Assembly (NCBI RefSeq): GCF_040371945.1
Contig: NZ_BAABWS010000002.1
Coordinates: 248,001-312,000, forward strand
Direction of reading: 5' to 3'
Source: Litorivita sp040371945
GTDB taxonomy: Bacteria > Pseudomonadota > Alphaproteobacteria > Rhodobacterales > Rhodobacteraceae
Length of the DNA stretch: 64,000 bases
How positions within the stretch are numbered: the stretch's first letter is position 1; each line of letters opens with the position of its first letter. The notes under the pieces are model-generated. The model was not told the DNA's origin. It did not search any database and was given only the letters and a program-made list of their open reading frames with translations. Made by a program: the position numbers and the translations under genes. Shown piece after piece: positions 1 through 6,607 of this stretch.

Positions 1-230
1 CGCGCGCCATGAACCTTTCCTTGGGCGAGGCCGTGATAGAGGGCGAAATGGCGGCGGAGGGGTATTGCGATATGGTCAACCGGTGTCGCCAATGCCTGCA
101 GGTGAGCGCCTGCGAAAGCTGGCTTGGCGCGCAGGTCGAGGATGCAAGAGCGGCCCCGCAGTTTTGTCCGAACCATGAAATATACAACCAACTCAAAGCG
201 GGCCGGTCCCGCACCACAAAGGATGTATGA
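1..230 (+). CDS. DUF6455 family protein, 5' end outside window
   Basis: Small cysteine-rich protein of unknown function. The core motif is visible: a CRQC pair, then CESWL, then a late Cys in the context QFCPNHEIY, followed by a short basic tail. The reading frame is open to the left edge. The in-frame ATG at base 9 starts at a point that lies about 15-20 residues into the usual DUF6455 fold, so the true start is probably upstream of the window. Its stop TGA (228-230) lies just ahead of the next gene, a second member of the same family, so the two form a tandem pair. The cysteines suggest metal or redox binding, but this is inference. Confidence 0.6.
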   Translation, partial: RAMNLSLGEAVIEGEMAAEGYCDMVNRCRQCLQVSACESWLGAQVEDARAAPQFCPNHEIYNQLKAGRSRTTKDV

Positions 231-232
231 TC

Positions 233-481
233 ATGACGGTTTTCACCAAACTCAGCGTCGTAAGCCAGCGGGTTGCCGCCATGGCCGAGCGCGTCGGTGC
301 CGTGCCGCAGGCCGACAGCGACGCGGCGATGGATTGGGCGCGCAGCTATCGCGGCGCTGTGCTGCGGTGTAACGCTTGCACCGATACGCAGGCCTGCGCG
401 CAGTGGCAAAACACCCACGCACAGGCCGATACCGCGCCCGATTATTGCCGCAACAAAGCGATGTTCGACGGGTTGAAATAG
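233..481 (+). CDS. DUF6455 family protein
   Basis: Second member of the DUF6455 pair, 82 residues and apparently complete. It has the same cysteine layout: CNAC, then CAQW, then DYCRNKAMFDGLK at the C terminus. I chose the ATG at 233 because the AAAGGA at 218-223 is nine bases ahead of it. The ATG at 227, which overlaps the previous stop, would be only three bases from that site and would add two residues. The gene is probably co-transcribed with the DUF6455 gene in front. The family is widespread in Rhodobacteraceae and has no known function. The N-terminal half is amphipathic and has no membrane segment or signal peptide. Confidence 0.7.
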   Translation: MTVFTKLSVVSQRVAAMAERVGAVPQADSDAAMDWARSYRGAVLRCNACTDTQACAQWQNTHAQADTAPDYCRNKAMFDGLK

Positions 482-545
482 CGCTCGCCGCGCAATCATA
501 CCTGCGCCGCCATGGCTCCTGAGGAGGGGAGGCAGCCCGCAGCTC

Positions 546-577
546 AGCGAGGCGATGAGGAGGGTCATTGCCTCGCT
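546..577. terminator. Inverted repeat between convergent genes
   Basis: A perfect 8-bp stem, AGCGAGGC (546-553) with GCCTCGCT (570-577), sits between the DUF6455 pair and the convergent DUF4405 gene. No T-run follows on either strand, so it is at best a weak or factor-assisted terminator. Confidence 0.3.
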
Positions 578-629
578 CTGGATTTCTGGCGCGGCCATTA
601 TTGATCATCGTGGTCAATCGGCTGCCAGC

Positions 630-1154
630 TTAGCGCCCCGCGCGATTTGCCCCTGCGGCTACATCAAAAGCGGCGCTCAACTGCGCAATCATCTCGGCCT
701 GCGCGCGCAGTTCGGCGCCTGTGATGTCAGCGAGTGATTGTCCGGCAAACACGCTATGGCCGCGCGCTTCGAGCGCTTTGATCACCCCCTTGGTGTCCGT
801 CCCCAAAACAGGGGCCAAGACCTCAACCGGAGCCTGCGCCAGCAGCCGAACAGCCGCCAGATCGGGCCGCCCGAGGCGTTGTTTCGCGCCCAGATCAAGA
901 AACGACAGCGATAGCGCGCCCGCAAAACCCGCCATCAAGATCAATGCCAAAGGCCGTTTGAAATAAAGCGTGAAGGCGCGCCAGTTGAGCGCCACATGCA
1001 GCAGGACCGCCGCGATCATGATCAATCCGATCCATTCATGAGCCAGTTTGTTGAGGCCGGAATTGAGGTGAAAGAACATCAACACGCCCGTTACAGCCAT
1101 CAATAGGAAACTGCCAATGGTGATGGGGGTGGCGTAGCGGCGCAATGTGGTCAT
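630..1154 (-). CDS. DUF4405 domain membrane protein
   Basis: Membrane protein of 174 residues. Three hydrophobic helices lie at about 10-30, 40-60 and 68-88. Histidines 29, 39 and 53 sit in or next to the first two helices, an arrangement that recalls b-type cytochromes, so haem binding is possible but unproven. The C-terminal half (about 90-174) is soluble, helical and alanine-rich. The ATG at 1154 is chosen because a GGAGCCTC ribosome site lies just upstream of it on this strand; the open frame extends further but that part looks non-coding. The gene is divergent from the PagL-like gene across a 210-base gap that holds a perfect palindrome. Confidence 0.7.
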   Translation of the reverse strand: MTTLRRYATPITIGSFLLMAVTGVLMFFHLNSGLNKLAHEWIGLIMIAAVLLHVALNWRAFTLYFKRPLALILMAGFAGALSLSFLDLGAKQRLGRPDLAAVRLLAQAPVEVLAPVLGTDTKGVIKALEARGHSVFAGQSLADITGAELRAQAEMIAQLSAAFDVAAGANRAGR

Positions 1155-1320
1155 GGGGCGAGGCTCCTTGGTCGGACTATCGGTGACGCAGGAGCCCGAT
1201 GCGCGGCGCGCAAACTGCGCCGGAGCCGGACCCTGCGCGCTCGAAGACTGATACGCACCGCAAAAATACTTCCGTCGCAAAAATCATCGGGTTTTGCGTG
1301 ACATGAAAATCGGCACCGCC

Positions 1321-1333
1321 TATCACTGTGATA
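1321..1333. promoter_or_regulatory. Perfect 13-bp palindrome, candidate operator
   Basis: TATCACTGTGATA is a perfect inverted repeat (TATCAC, central T, GTGATA). It lies in the divergent promoter region between the DUF4405 gene and the PagL-like gene, 32 bases before the latter's start. The cognate regulator is unknown. Confidence 0.4.
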
Positions 1334-1364
1334 TATTGAAGATAATTTGACAGGGCAGGGTAAT

Positions 1365-1877
1365 ATGGACGGAACTTTGGCGGCACTGTTCCTCGTGGTC
1401 GGATTGGCCGATATGGGGTTTAACCACTGCGCCGACGGCTGCCTTGCGCGCTCGGATGCGCAGGCCGCGTTCAGCCTCTCGGCGGGCGAAGTTATTTTCC
1501 AAGACAAGCACATCGATCATGAGGCGTATCTGCGCTATTCTTTCGGGCATAGCTTTGGCCCCTTCCAACCGGCGGTCGGGGTTTCGGTGACCCAAAGCGG
1601 CGATGCTTGGGTCGGGATTGGCGCAACGCATGAGAGCAATTTTTTCAACGACCGCGCCTATCTTTCGCTGTCATTGATGCCAGGTGTTTATGCGCGTGGC
1701 GGCGGGCCAAATCTGGGCCATGACGTCGAATTTCGCTCGGGGCTTGAGCTTGGTTACCGTGCACGCAACGGGGTGCGCGTCGGATTGGTCTTCGATCACC
1801 GTTCCAACGCCGATATTGCCAGCGTCAATCCGGGAATGGAATCGGTGCAGTTTCGCGTGACCGTTCCGGTGAAATAG
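1365..1877 (+). CDS. Lipid A 3-O-deacylase, PagL family
   Basis: Outer-membrane beta-barrel hydrolase that removes the 3-O-linked acyl chain of lipid A. The PagL catalytic triad is visible with exact spacing: His145 and Ser147 in the FDHRSNAD motif, then Glu159. This matches His126/Ser128/Glu140 of Pseudomonas PagL. Length (170 residues) fits the family, and alternating hydrophobic strands run through the whole protein. The ATG at 1365 follows a CAGGGCAGGG ribosome site at 1351-1360; an upstream TTG at 1347 is less likely. The N terminus is hydrophobic, consistent with export, although its cleavage site is not obvious. Remodelling of lipid A by this enzyme usually alters envelope charge and immune recognition. 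Confidence 0.75.
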   Translation: MDGTLAALFLVVGLADMGFNHCADGCLARSDAQAAFSLSAGEVIFQDKHIDHEAYLRYSFGHSFGPFQPAVGVSVTQSGDAWVGIGATHESNFFNDRAYLSLSLMPGVYARGGGPNLGHDVEFRSGLELGYRARNGVRVGLVFDHRSNADIASVNPGMESVQFRVTVPVK

Positions 1878-2011
1878 CCGCCTTCACGCGTCGCCGTTAA
1901 TTCAGGCGATCTGCCTGTTATTTGGGCATTCCCCCTTCTGCGCTGCGGGGCCGCATCGGCAAGCCCTGCGTGATCTTGGCGCGACGTGGCGGGCAGGGCA
2001 CTGCTCTGGTC

Positions 2012-2596
2012 ATGAGCGATGATTTGAAAATTGCGGTGGTCGAAGCGGATGCGGGGCGCGCGGCGGAAATCCTTCAAGGATTGGCCGAGGGCGGATGGAC
2101 CGACGTGGTCGTCCTGAGCGAAACCCGCGCCCTTGCGCGCCGCCTGACCGAGATCGACCCTGATCTGGTCTTGATCGATTTGGCCAATCCGTCGCGGGAC
2201 TTGCTTGAGAACCTCTCGGCGGCCTCGGGGGCCAGCACGCGGCCGGTTGCGATGTTTGTCGACCGCTCTGACGACGGGATGACCAGCGCGGCGATCAAGG
2301 CGGGGCTGTCGGCCTATGTCGTGGACGGGTTGAAAAAGGACCGGATCAAGCCGGTGCTTGAAACCGCAATCGCGCGCTTTCGGATGTTTTCGCAAATGCG
2401 CTCCGAGCTGGATGCCGCCAAGCTGGCGCTGACGGAGCGCAAGACCATCGACCGCGCCAAAGGTCTCTTGATGCAAGCCAAAGGCATCGGCGAAGACGAG
2501 GCCTATTCCCTGCTGCGTAAGGCGGCGATGGATCAAAACCGCAAACTGATTGATGTGGCGCAGGCACTGATTACCGCAACGGAGCTACTGCAATGA
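2012..2596 (+). CDS. nasT: NasT, ANTAR-domain antiterminator
   Basis: RNA-binding response regulator of 195 residues. Residues 5-120 form a receiver-like domain with Asp56 in the motif LVLIDLANPSRD. Residues about 135-190 form the ANTAR domain, with the conserved ERKTIDRAKGLLM segment. In known NasT/NasS systems, NasT binds hairpins in the leader of the nitrate operon and prevents termination; NasS sequesters it when nitrate is absent. The gene overlaps nasS by four bases (ATGA), so the two are translationally coupled. The ATG at 2012 is chosen because the receiver fold starts there. A candidate target RNA lies downstream at 3877-4002. Confidence 0.9.
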   Translation: MSDDLKIAVVEADAGRAAEILQGLAEGGWTDVVVLSETRALARRLTEIDPDLVLIDLANPSRDLLENLSAASGASTRPVAMFVDRSDDGMTSAAIKAGLSAYVVDGLKKDRIKPVLETAIARFRMFSQMRSELDAAKLALTERKTIDRAKGLLMQAKGIGEDEAYSLLRKAAMDQNRKLIDVAQALITATELLQ

Positions 2597-3774
2597 AAAA
2601 GCTCACCACGCTCAATTGTGGTTATGTGCCCTTGGTCGATAGCGCGCCGCTGATTTTGGCGCGCGAGATGAATTTCGCGGCCGAAGAAGGCATCAACCTA
2701 CAGCTTTTGCGTCAACCCTCATGGTCGGCGCTGCGCGATCTTCTGGCCTTGGGGCATCTTGATGCGGCCCATATCCTTTCGCCCCTGCCGATTGCCATGT
2801 CGCTTGGTTTGGGCGGTTTGCCCGCGCAAGTGGATGCTTTGATGGTCCTGTCGGTCAATGGCAACGCGATTGGCGTTTCGACCGAATTGGCCGAACGGAT
2901 GCGCGGCGCGGGGTGGAGTGGGCGCTTTACCGCGCCGGACGAGACCGGCCGCGCTTTGATCGCGGCGGCTGGCGCGCCTTTGCGCGTCGGCGTGCCTTTC
3001 CCGTTTTCGATGCATGTGGAGCTTTTGCACTATTGGCTTGGCGCGCTGGGCATGAAGACCGAGCATGCTCTGGACGTGCATATCGTTCCGCCGCCCTTGA
3101 TGGCCGAGGCCTTGGCCGAGGGGGAGATCGACGCCTTCTGCGTGGGCGAGCCTTGGGGGTCGATGGCGGTCGAGGCGCAGGTCGGGGAATTGATATTGCC
3201 TGGTGCTGCGATCTGGTCTTTTGCGCCCGAAAAGGTGCTGGGCGTGCGGCGCGAATGGGCCGAGGCCAATCCCGATCTGACGGCACGCCTGATGCGCGCC
3301 GTTTACCGCGCCTCGCAATGGCTCAGCCAAGAGGACAACCTGCATCTGGCCTCCGAGGTTCTGGCGCGCTCCGAGCACCTCGGCCTGCCCGCAGGAGTGA
3401 TCGACCGTGCTTTGGCGGGGCAGATCATCACCCGCCCGCGTGCTTTGGGTGTGCATGTGCCGCAATTTTTGTGCCTGCATCAAGGCGCGGCAAATTTCCC
3501 GTGGCGCAGTCAGGCAGCATGGATCGCCAACGGTCTGGCGCGCCGCCACGGGCTTGATCCGGCTGCGGCGATCCGCACCGCCAAAGCCTGTTTTCGCGCC
3601 GATCTCTACCGCGCGAATCTCGCCCCCATTGGTGCCGATATGCCCGGCGCATCCGAAAAGCTTGAGGGTGCGATGGCCGCGCCCGAGGCCGTTTCGTCGA
3701 CCCGCGGAAAGATGATTCTCGGGCCTGATGCATTCTTTGACGGCCGGATTTTCGACCCCTCCAAGGTTTCGTGA
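2593..3774 (+). CDS. nasS: NasS, nitrate/nitrite sensor
   Basis: Cytoplasmic member of the NrtA/CmpA substrate-binding family, 393 residues. It has no signal peptide (it begins MKKLTTLNCGYVPLVDSAPL), which separates it from the exported NrtA encoded next. Both proteins share the CVGEPW motif in the ligand-binding lobe. In characterised systems NasS holds NasT in an inactive complex and releases it when nitrate or nitrite binds. The start codon overlaps the nasT stop. The C-terminal tail after about residue 350 is variable. A sigma-54-like promoter and an attenuator leader follow directly, so the sensor pair is separate from the structural operon it probably controls. Confidence 0.88.
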   Translation: MKKLTTLNCGYVPLVDSAPLILAREMNFAAEEGINLQLLRQPSWSALRDLLALGHLDAAHILSPLPIAMSLGLGGLPAQVDALMVLSVNGNAIGVSTELAERMRGAGWSGRFTAPDETGRALIAAAGAPLRVGVPFPFSMHVELLHYWLGALGMKTEHALDVHIVPPPLMAEALAEGEIDAFCVGEPWGSMAVEAQVGELILPGAAIWSFAPEKVLGVRREWAEANPDLTARLMRAVYRASQWLSQEDNLHLASEVLARSEHLGLPAGVIDRALAGQIITRPRALGVHVPQFLCLHQGAANFPWRSQAAWIANGLARRHGLDPAAAIRTAKACFRADLYRANLAPIGADMPGASEKLEGAMAAPEAVSSTRGKMILGPDAFFDGRIFDPSKVS

Positions 3775-3803
3775 TGATTTTTTGTGCATATGCAGCAATT
3801 CTC

Positions 3804-3819
3804 TGGATTTCTTTCTGCA
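3804..3819 (+). promoter_or_regulatory. Sigma-54 (-24/-12) promoter of the nitrate operon
   Basis: TGGATTTCTTTCTGCA has the invariant GG (3805-3806) and GC (3817-3818) exactly ten bases apart, and it sits just after nasS. Transcription from it would begin near 3830 and run through the leader hairpins into nrtA. A perfect palindrome TGCATATGCA (3785-3794) lies just upstream. RpoN/NtrC control would be expected for nitrogen assimilation genes; the enhancer site was not identified. Confidence 0.55.
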
Positions 3820-3876
3820 AATGCAAAGCGCGCCCCTCGCCAAAGGGCATCGCCATTCTGTAGCCTCATTGTCATA

Positions 3877-3927
3877 GGGCTTTGCGACGCTGCATCGCCC
3901 GCACTCAAAGCCCCCGCCGTTGGGGGC
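3877..3927 (+). promoter_or_regulatory. Dual hexaloop hairpins, candidate NasT RNA target
   Basis: Two hairpins with six-base loops stand nine bases apart in the nrtA leader. The first (3877-3900) pairs GGGC with GCCC, has a small internal loop, then TGC with GCA, and closes on GACGCT. The second (3910-3927) pairs GCCCCC with GGGGGC and closes on GCCGTT. Dual hexaloop hairpins are the known ligand of ANTAR proteins such as NasT. Both loops keep G at position 4, but position 1 is G rather than the A described in studied examples. Confidence 0.5.
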
Positions 3928-3944
3928 CAGCCAAGAAGAGCAAC

Positions 3945-4002
3945 GCCGCTCGATACGATCTTTGCCTCCCTCCCTCGGCAGATCCTATCGCGCGGCTTTT
4001 TT
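3945..4002 (+). terminator. Intrinsic terminator/attenuator in nrtA leader
   Basis: Arms 3945-3960 and 3981-3996 pair at 14 of 16 positions and are followed by six T residues (3997-4002). The terminator lies 59 bases before the nrtA start, so read-through would be needed for operon expression. This fits nitrate-dependent antitermination by NasT. Confidence 0.75.
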
Positions 4003-4060
4003 ATTTCCTCCCGACCTGACGCGCCCGCAAAGGCCTTCACAGCAAAAGGATAGCCAACGA

Positions 4061-5428
4061 ATGAAAACAGTTTTGAAATGGGCCCTGACGACGACAGCCC
4101 TGATTGCTTCGCCCGCAATGGCAGAGATGCTCGACGTTGAAAAAGACGAGCTGAAATTCGGCTTCATCAAACTGACCGATATGGCCCCGCTCGCTGTGGC
4201 CTATGAAAAGGGCTACTTCGAGGATGAGGGCCTCTTTGTCACACTCGAAGCGCAGGCGAACTGGAAAGTGCTGCTTGACGGGGTGATCTCGGGCACATTG
4301 GACGGCGCGCATATGCTCGCAGGCCAGCCGCTGGCCGCGACCATCGGTTATGGCACCGAGGCCCATATCATCACACCTTTCTCGATGGATCTGAACGGCA
4401 ATGCGATCACCGTTTCCAACGAGATTTGGGAACAGATGAAAGAATTCGTCCCCGAAGAGAACGGCAAGCCGGTTCACCCGATTTCGGCCTCCGCGCTCAA
4501 GCCCGTGGTCGAGAAATACAAAGACCAAGGCAAGCCCTTCAACATGGGTATGGTGTTCCCCGTCTCGACCCATAACTACGAATTGCGCTACTGGCTCGCC
4601 GCGGGCGGTTTGCAGCCGGGCTTCTATTCGCCTGCGGATGTGTCAGGCCAGATCGGCGCCGATGTGCTCTTGTCCGTGACCCCGCCGCCGCAGATGCCCG
4701 CCACAATGGAAGCCGGCACGATCTACGGCTATTGCGTGGGCGAGCCGTGGAACCAAGCGGCCGTATTCAAAGGCATCGGCGTTCCGGTCATCACCGATTA
4801 CGAGCTGTGGAAAAACAACCCTGAAAAGGTCTTTGGCATGTCCGCCGCCTTCCAGCAGGAAAACCCCAATACCGCGATTGCCGTGACCAAAGCCTTGATC
4901 CGCGCCGCGATCTGGTTGGACGAGAATGACAACGCCAACCGCGAAGAGGCGGTCGAGATCCTTGCGCGCTCCGAATATGTCGGTGCCGATTACGAGGTGA
5001 TTGCCAACTCGATGACCGGCACATTCGAATACGAGAAAGGCGACAAGCGCGAGGTTCCCGACTTCAACGTCTTCTTCCGCTACAACGCGACCTATCCCTA
5101 TTATTCGGATGCGGTTTGGTATCTGACGCAGATGCGCCGTTGGGGCCAGATTGCCGAAGCCAAGCCCGACAGCTGGTATGACGAAATCGCCAAATCCGTT
5201 TACAAGCCCGAGATTTACCTCGAAGCGGCGCGTCACCTTGTCGACGAAGGTCTCGCCAATGAGGAAGATTTCCCATGGGATACAGACGGCTACAAAGCGC
5301 CGACCCCCGCAGGCGATATCATCGACGGCATTGCCTATGACGGCAAAACGCCCAACGCCTATATCGACAGCCTGCCGATCGGTTTGAAATCCGGCCAGAT
5401 CGTCGAAGGCAACGAAGTCAAAGGCTAA
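4061..5428 (+). CDS. nrtA: NrtA, nitrate ABC transporter substrate-binding protein
   Basis: Periplasmic nitrate/nitrite-binding protein of 455 residues. A Sec signal peptide covers residues 1-21 (MKTVLKWALTTTALIASPAMA). The mature protein is an NMT1/NrtA-type two-lobe binding fold with the CVGEPW motif also seen in NasS. The ATG at 4061 follows AAAGGA at 4045-4050. It delivers nitrate to the NrtB permease and the tandem ATPase encoded next. An 86-base gap containing a 9-bp stem-loop separates it from nrtB, a common way to keep the binding protein more abundant than the membrane parts. Expression probably needs both the sigma-54 promoter and leader antitermination. Confidence 0.9.
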   Translation: MKTVLKWALTTTALIASPAMAEMLDVEKDELKFGFIKLTDMAPLAVAYEKGYFEDEGLFVTLEAQANWKVLLDGVISGTLDGAHMLAGQPLAATIGYGTEAHIITPFSMDLNGNAITVSNEIWEQMKEFVPEENGKPVHPISASALKPVVEKYKDQGKPFNMGMVFPVSTHNYELRYWLAAGGLQPGFYSPADVSGQIGADVLLSVTPPPQMPATMEAGTIYGYCVGEPWNQAAVFKGIGVPVITDYELWKNNPEKVFGMSAAFQQENPNTAIAVTKALIRAAIWLDENDNANREEAVEILARSEYVGADYEVIANSMTGTFEYEKGDKREVPDFNVFFRYNATYPYYSDAVWYLTQMRRWGQIAEAKPDSWYDEIAKSVYKPEIYLEAARHLVDEGLANEEDFPWDTDGYKAPTPAGDIIDGIAYDGKTPNAYIDSLPIGLKSGQIVEGNEVKG

Positions 5429-5439
5429 GCTCGCATCAT

Positions 5440-5470
5440 CGCCCGCCCTGCTTGATTGACGGGGCGGGCG
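5440..5470 (+). terminator. Stem-loop after nrtA
   Basis: CGCCCGCCC (5440-5448) pairs with GGGCGGGCG (5462-5470) around a 13-base loop, with only a mixed CT-rich tail after it. It probably stabilises the nrtA message or partly attenuates transcription into nrtB. Confidence 0.45.
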
Positions 5471-5513
5471 GCTCTTCTCACTTCCAACTTTTGCCCGTCC
5501 AAGGACCAGCTTC

Positions 5514-6599
5514 ATGACAGCCACCGATCCCGATACCCTCGCAGCCAGCGCCGCAAAAGACGCCCGCCGCGCGCGGACCTTTACCCGCATCAACAAAGCC
5601 GATGGATGGCTCAAGGTCGTCGGGTTGCCGTGGGTCACGCCGATCCTCAAAGCCATCGCAGGCGATAACCCGCGCGCGCAGGCCAAAGAAATCTGGCAAC
5701 AACTCGGCGTGCCATTGCTCGCCATTTTGGTGTTCCTTTTCATGTGGTCGAACCTCGCCCCGCGGGTTCAAACCTCGCTGGGCGCGATCCCGGGACCGAT
5801 GGCCGTTTGGGAGCAGGTCGGCAATCTGCATGAGGATCACCTGCGCGAGAAAGACAAAGAGGTGCAGTTTTACGAGCGCCAGGATGTGCGCAACGAAAAG
5901 CTGATCGCAGCGGGCAAAGAGGATAAGGTCAAATACCGCGATTACACCGGCAAACCGACCTATTACCAACAGATCTGGACCTCGATCAAAACCGTTTTCT
6001 TCGGGTTCTTGATCGCCACCGTGGTCGCCGTGCCGCTGGGCATCACCGCCGGTTTGTCGAAAACCGCCAATGCCGCCATCAATCCGATTGTGCAGATTTT
6101 CAAACCGGTCTCGCCGCTCGCTTGGCTACCCATTGTGACCATGGTCGTCTCGGCGGTCTATGCCACCAATGACGGCATGTTCTCGAAATCCTTCCTTGTC
6201 TCGGCCATCACCGTGACGCTGTGCTCGCTCTGGCCGACCTTGATCAACACCGCGCTGGGCGTGGCCTCGATCGACAAAGACCTCGTGAGCGTGTCCAAAG
6301 TCCTCAAAATGGGCACATGGACCAAGATCACCAAACTGGTTCTGCCCTCGGCCTTGCCGCTGATCTTTACCGGTTTGCGCCTGTCGCTCGGTGTGGGCTG
6401 GATGGTTCTGATCGCAGCGGAAATGCTGGCCCAGAACCCTGGGTTGGGCAAATTCGTCTGGGATGAATTCCAAAACGGCTCGTCGCAATCGCTCGCCAAA
6501 ATCATGGTTGCGGTCTTCACCATCGGGATCATCGGCTTCCTTCTGGATCGCGTGATGTTCGCCTTGCAACAGCTCTTTACCTTTAGCGCAAACCGGTGA
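5514..6599 (+). CDS. nrtB: NrtB, nitrate ABC transporter permease
   Basis: Inner-membrane permease of 361 residues. It has an N-terminal cytoplasmic stretch (about 1-60), a first membrane helix, a charged lysine/glutamate-rich periplasmic segment (about 100-145) and then the BPD_transp_1 core. The EAA-type coupling loop lies around residues 255-300, ahead of the segment GVGWMVLIAAEML that is typical of nitrate, taurine and sulfonate permeases. It probably forms a homodimer that pairs with the tandem ATPase. Its stop lies nine bases before the ATPase start, so the two are closely coupled. The longer periplasmic insertion relative to SsuC-type permeases is typical of nitrate importers in alphaproteobacteria. 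Confidence 0.85.
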   Translation: MTATDPDTLAASAAKDARRARTFTRINKADGWLKVVGLPWVTPILKAIAGDNPRAQAKEIWQQLGVPLLAILVFLFMWSNLAPRVQTSLGAIPGPMAVWEQVGNLHEDHLREKDKEVQFYERQDVRNEKLIAAGKEDKVKYRDYTGKPTYYQQIWTSIKTVFFGFLIATVVAVPLGITAGLSKTANAAINPIVQIFKPVSPLAWLPIVTMVVSAVYATNDGMFSKSFLVSAITVTLCSLWPTLINTALGVASIDKDLVSVSKVLKMGTWTKITKLVLPSALPLIFTGLRLSLGVGWMVLIAAEMLAQNPGLGKFVWDEFQNGSSQSLAKIMVAVFTIGIIGFLLDRVMFALQQLFTFSANR

Positions 6600-6607
6600 G
6601 GCTAGAT

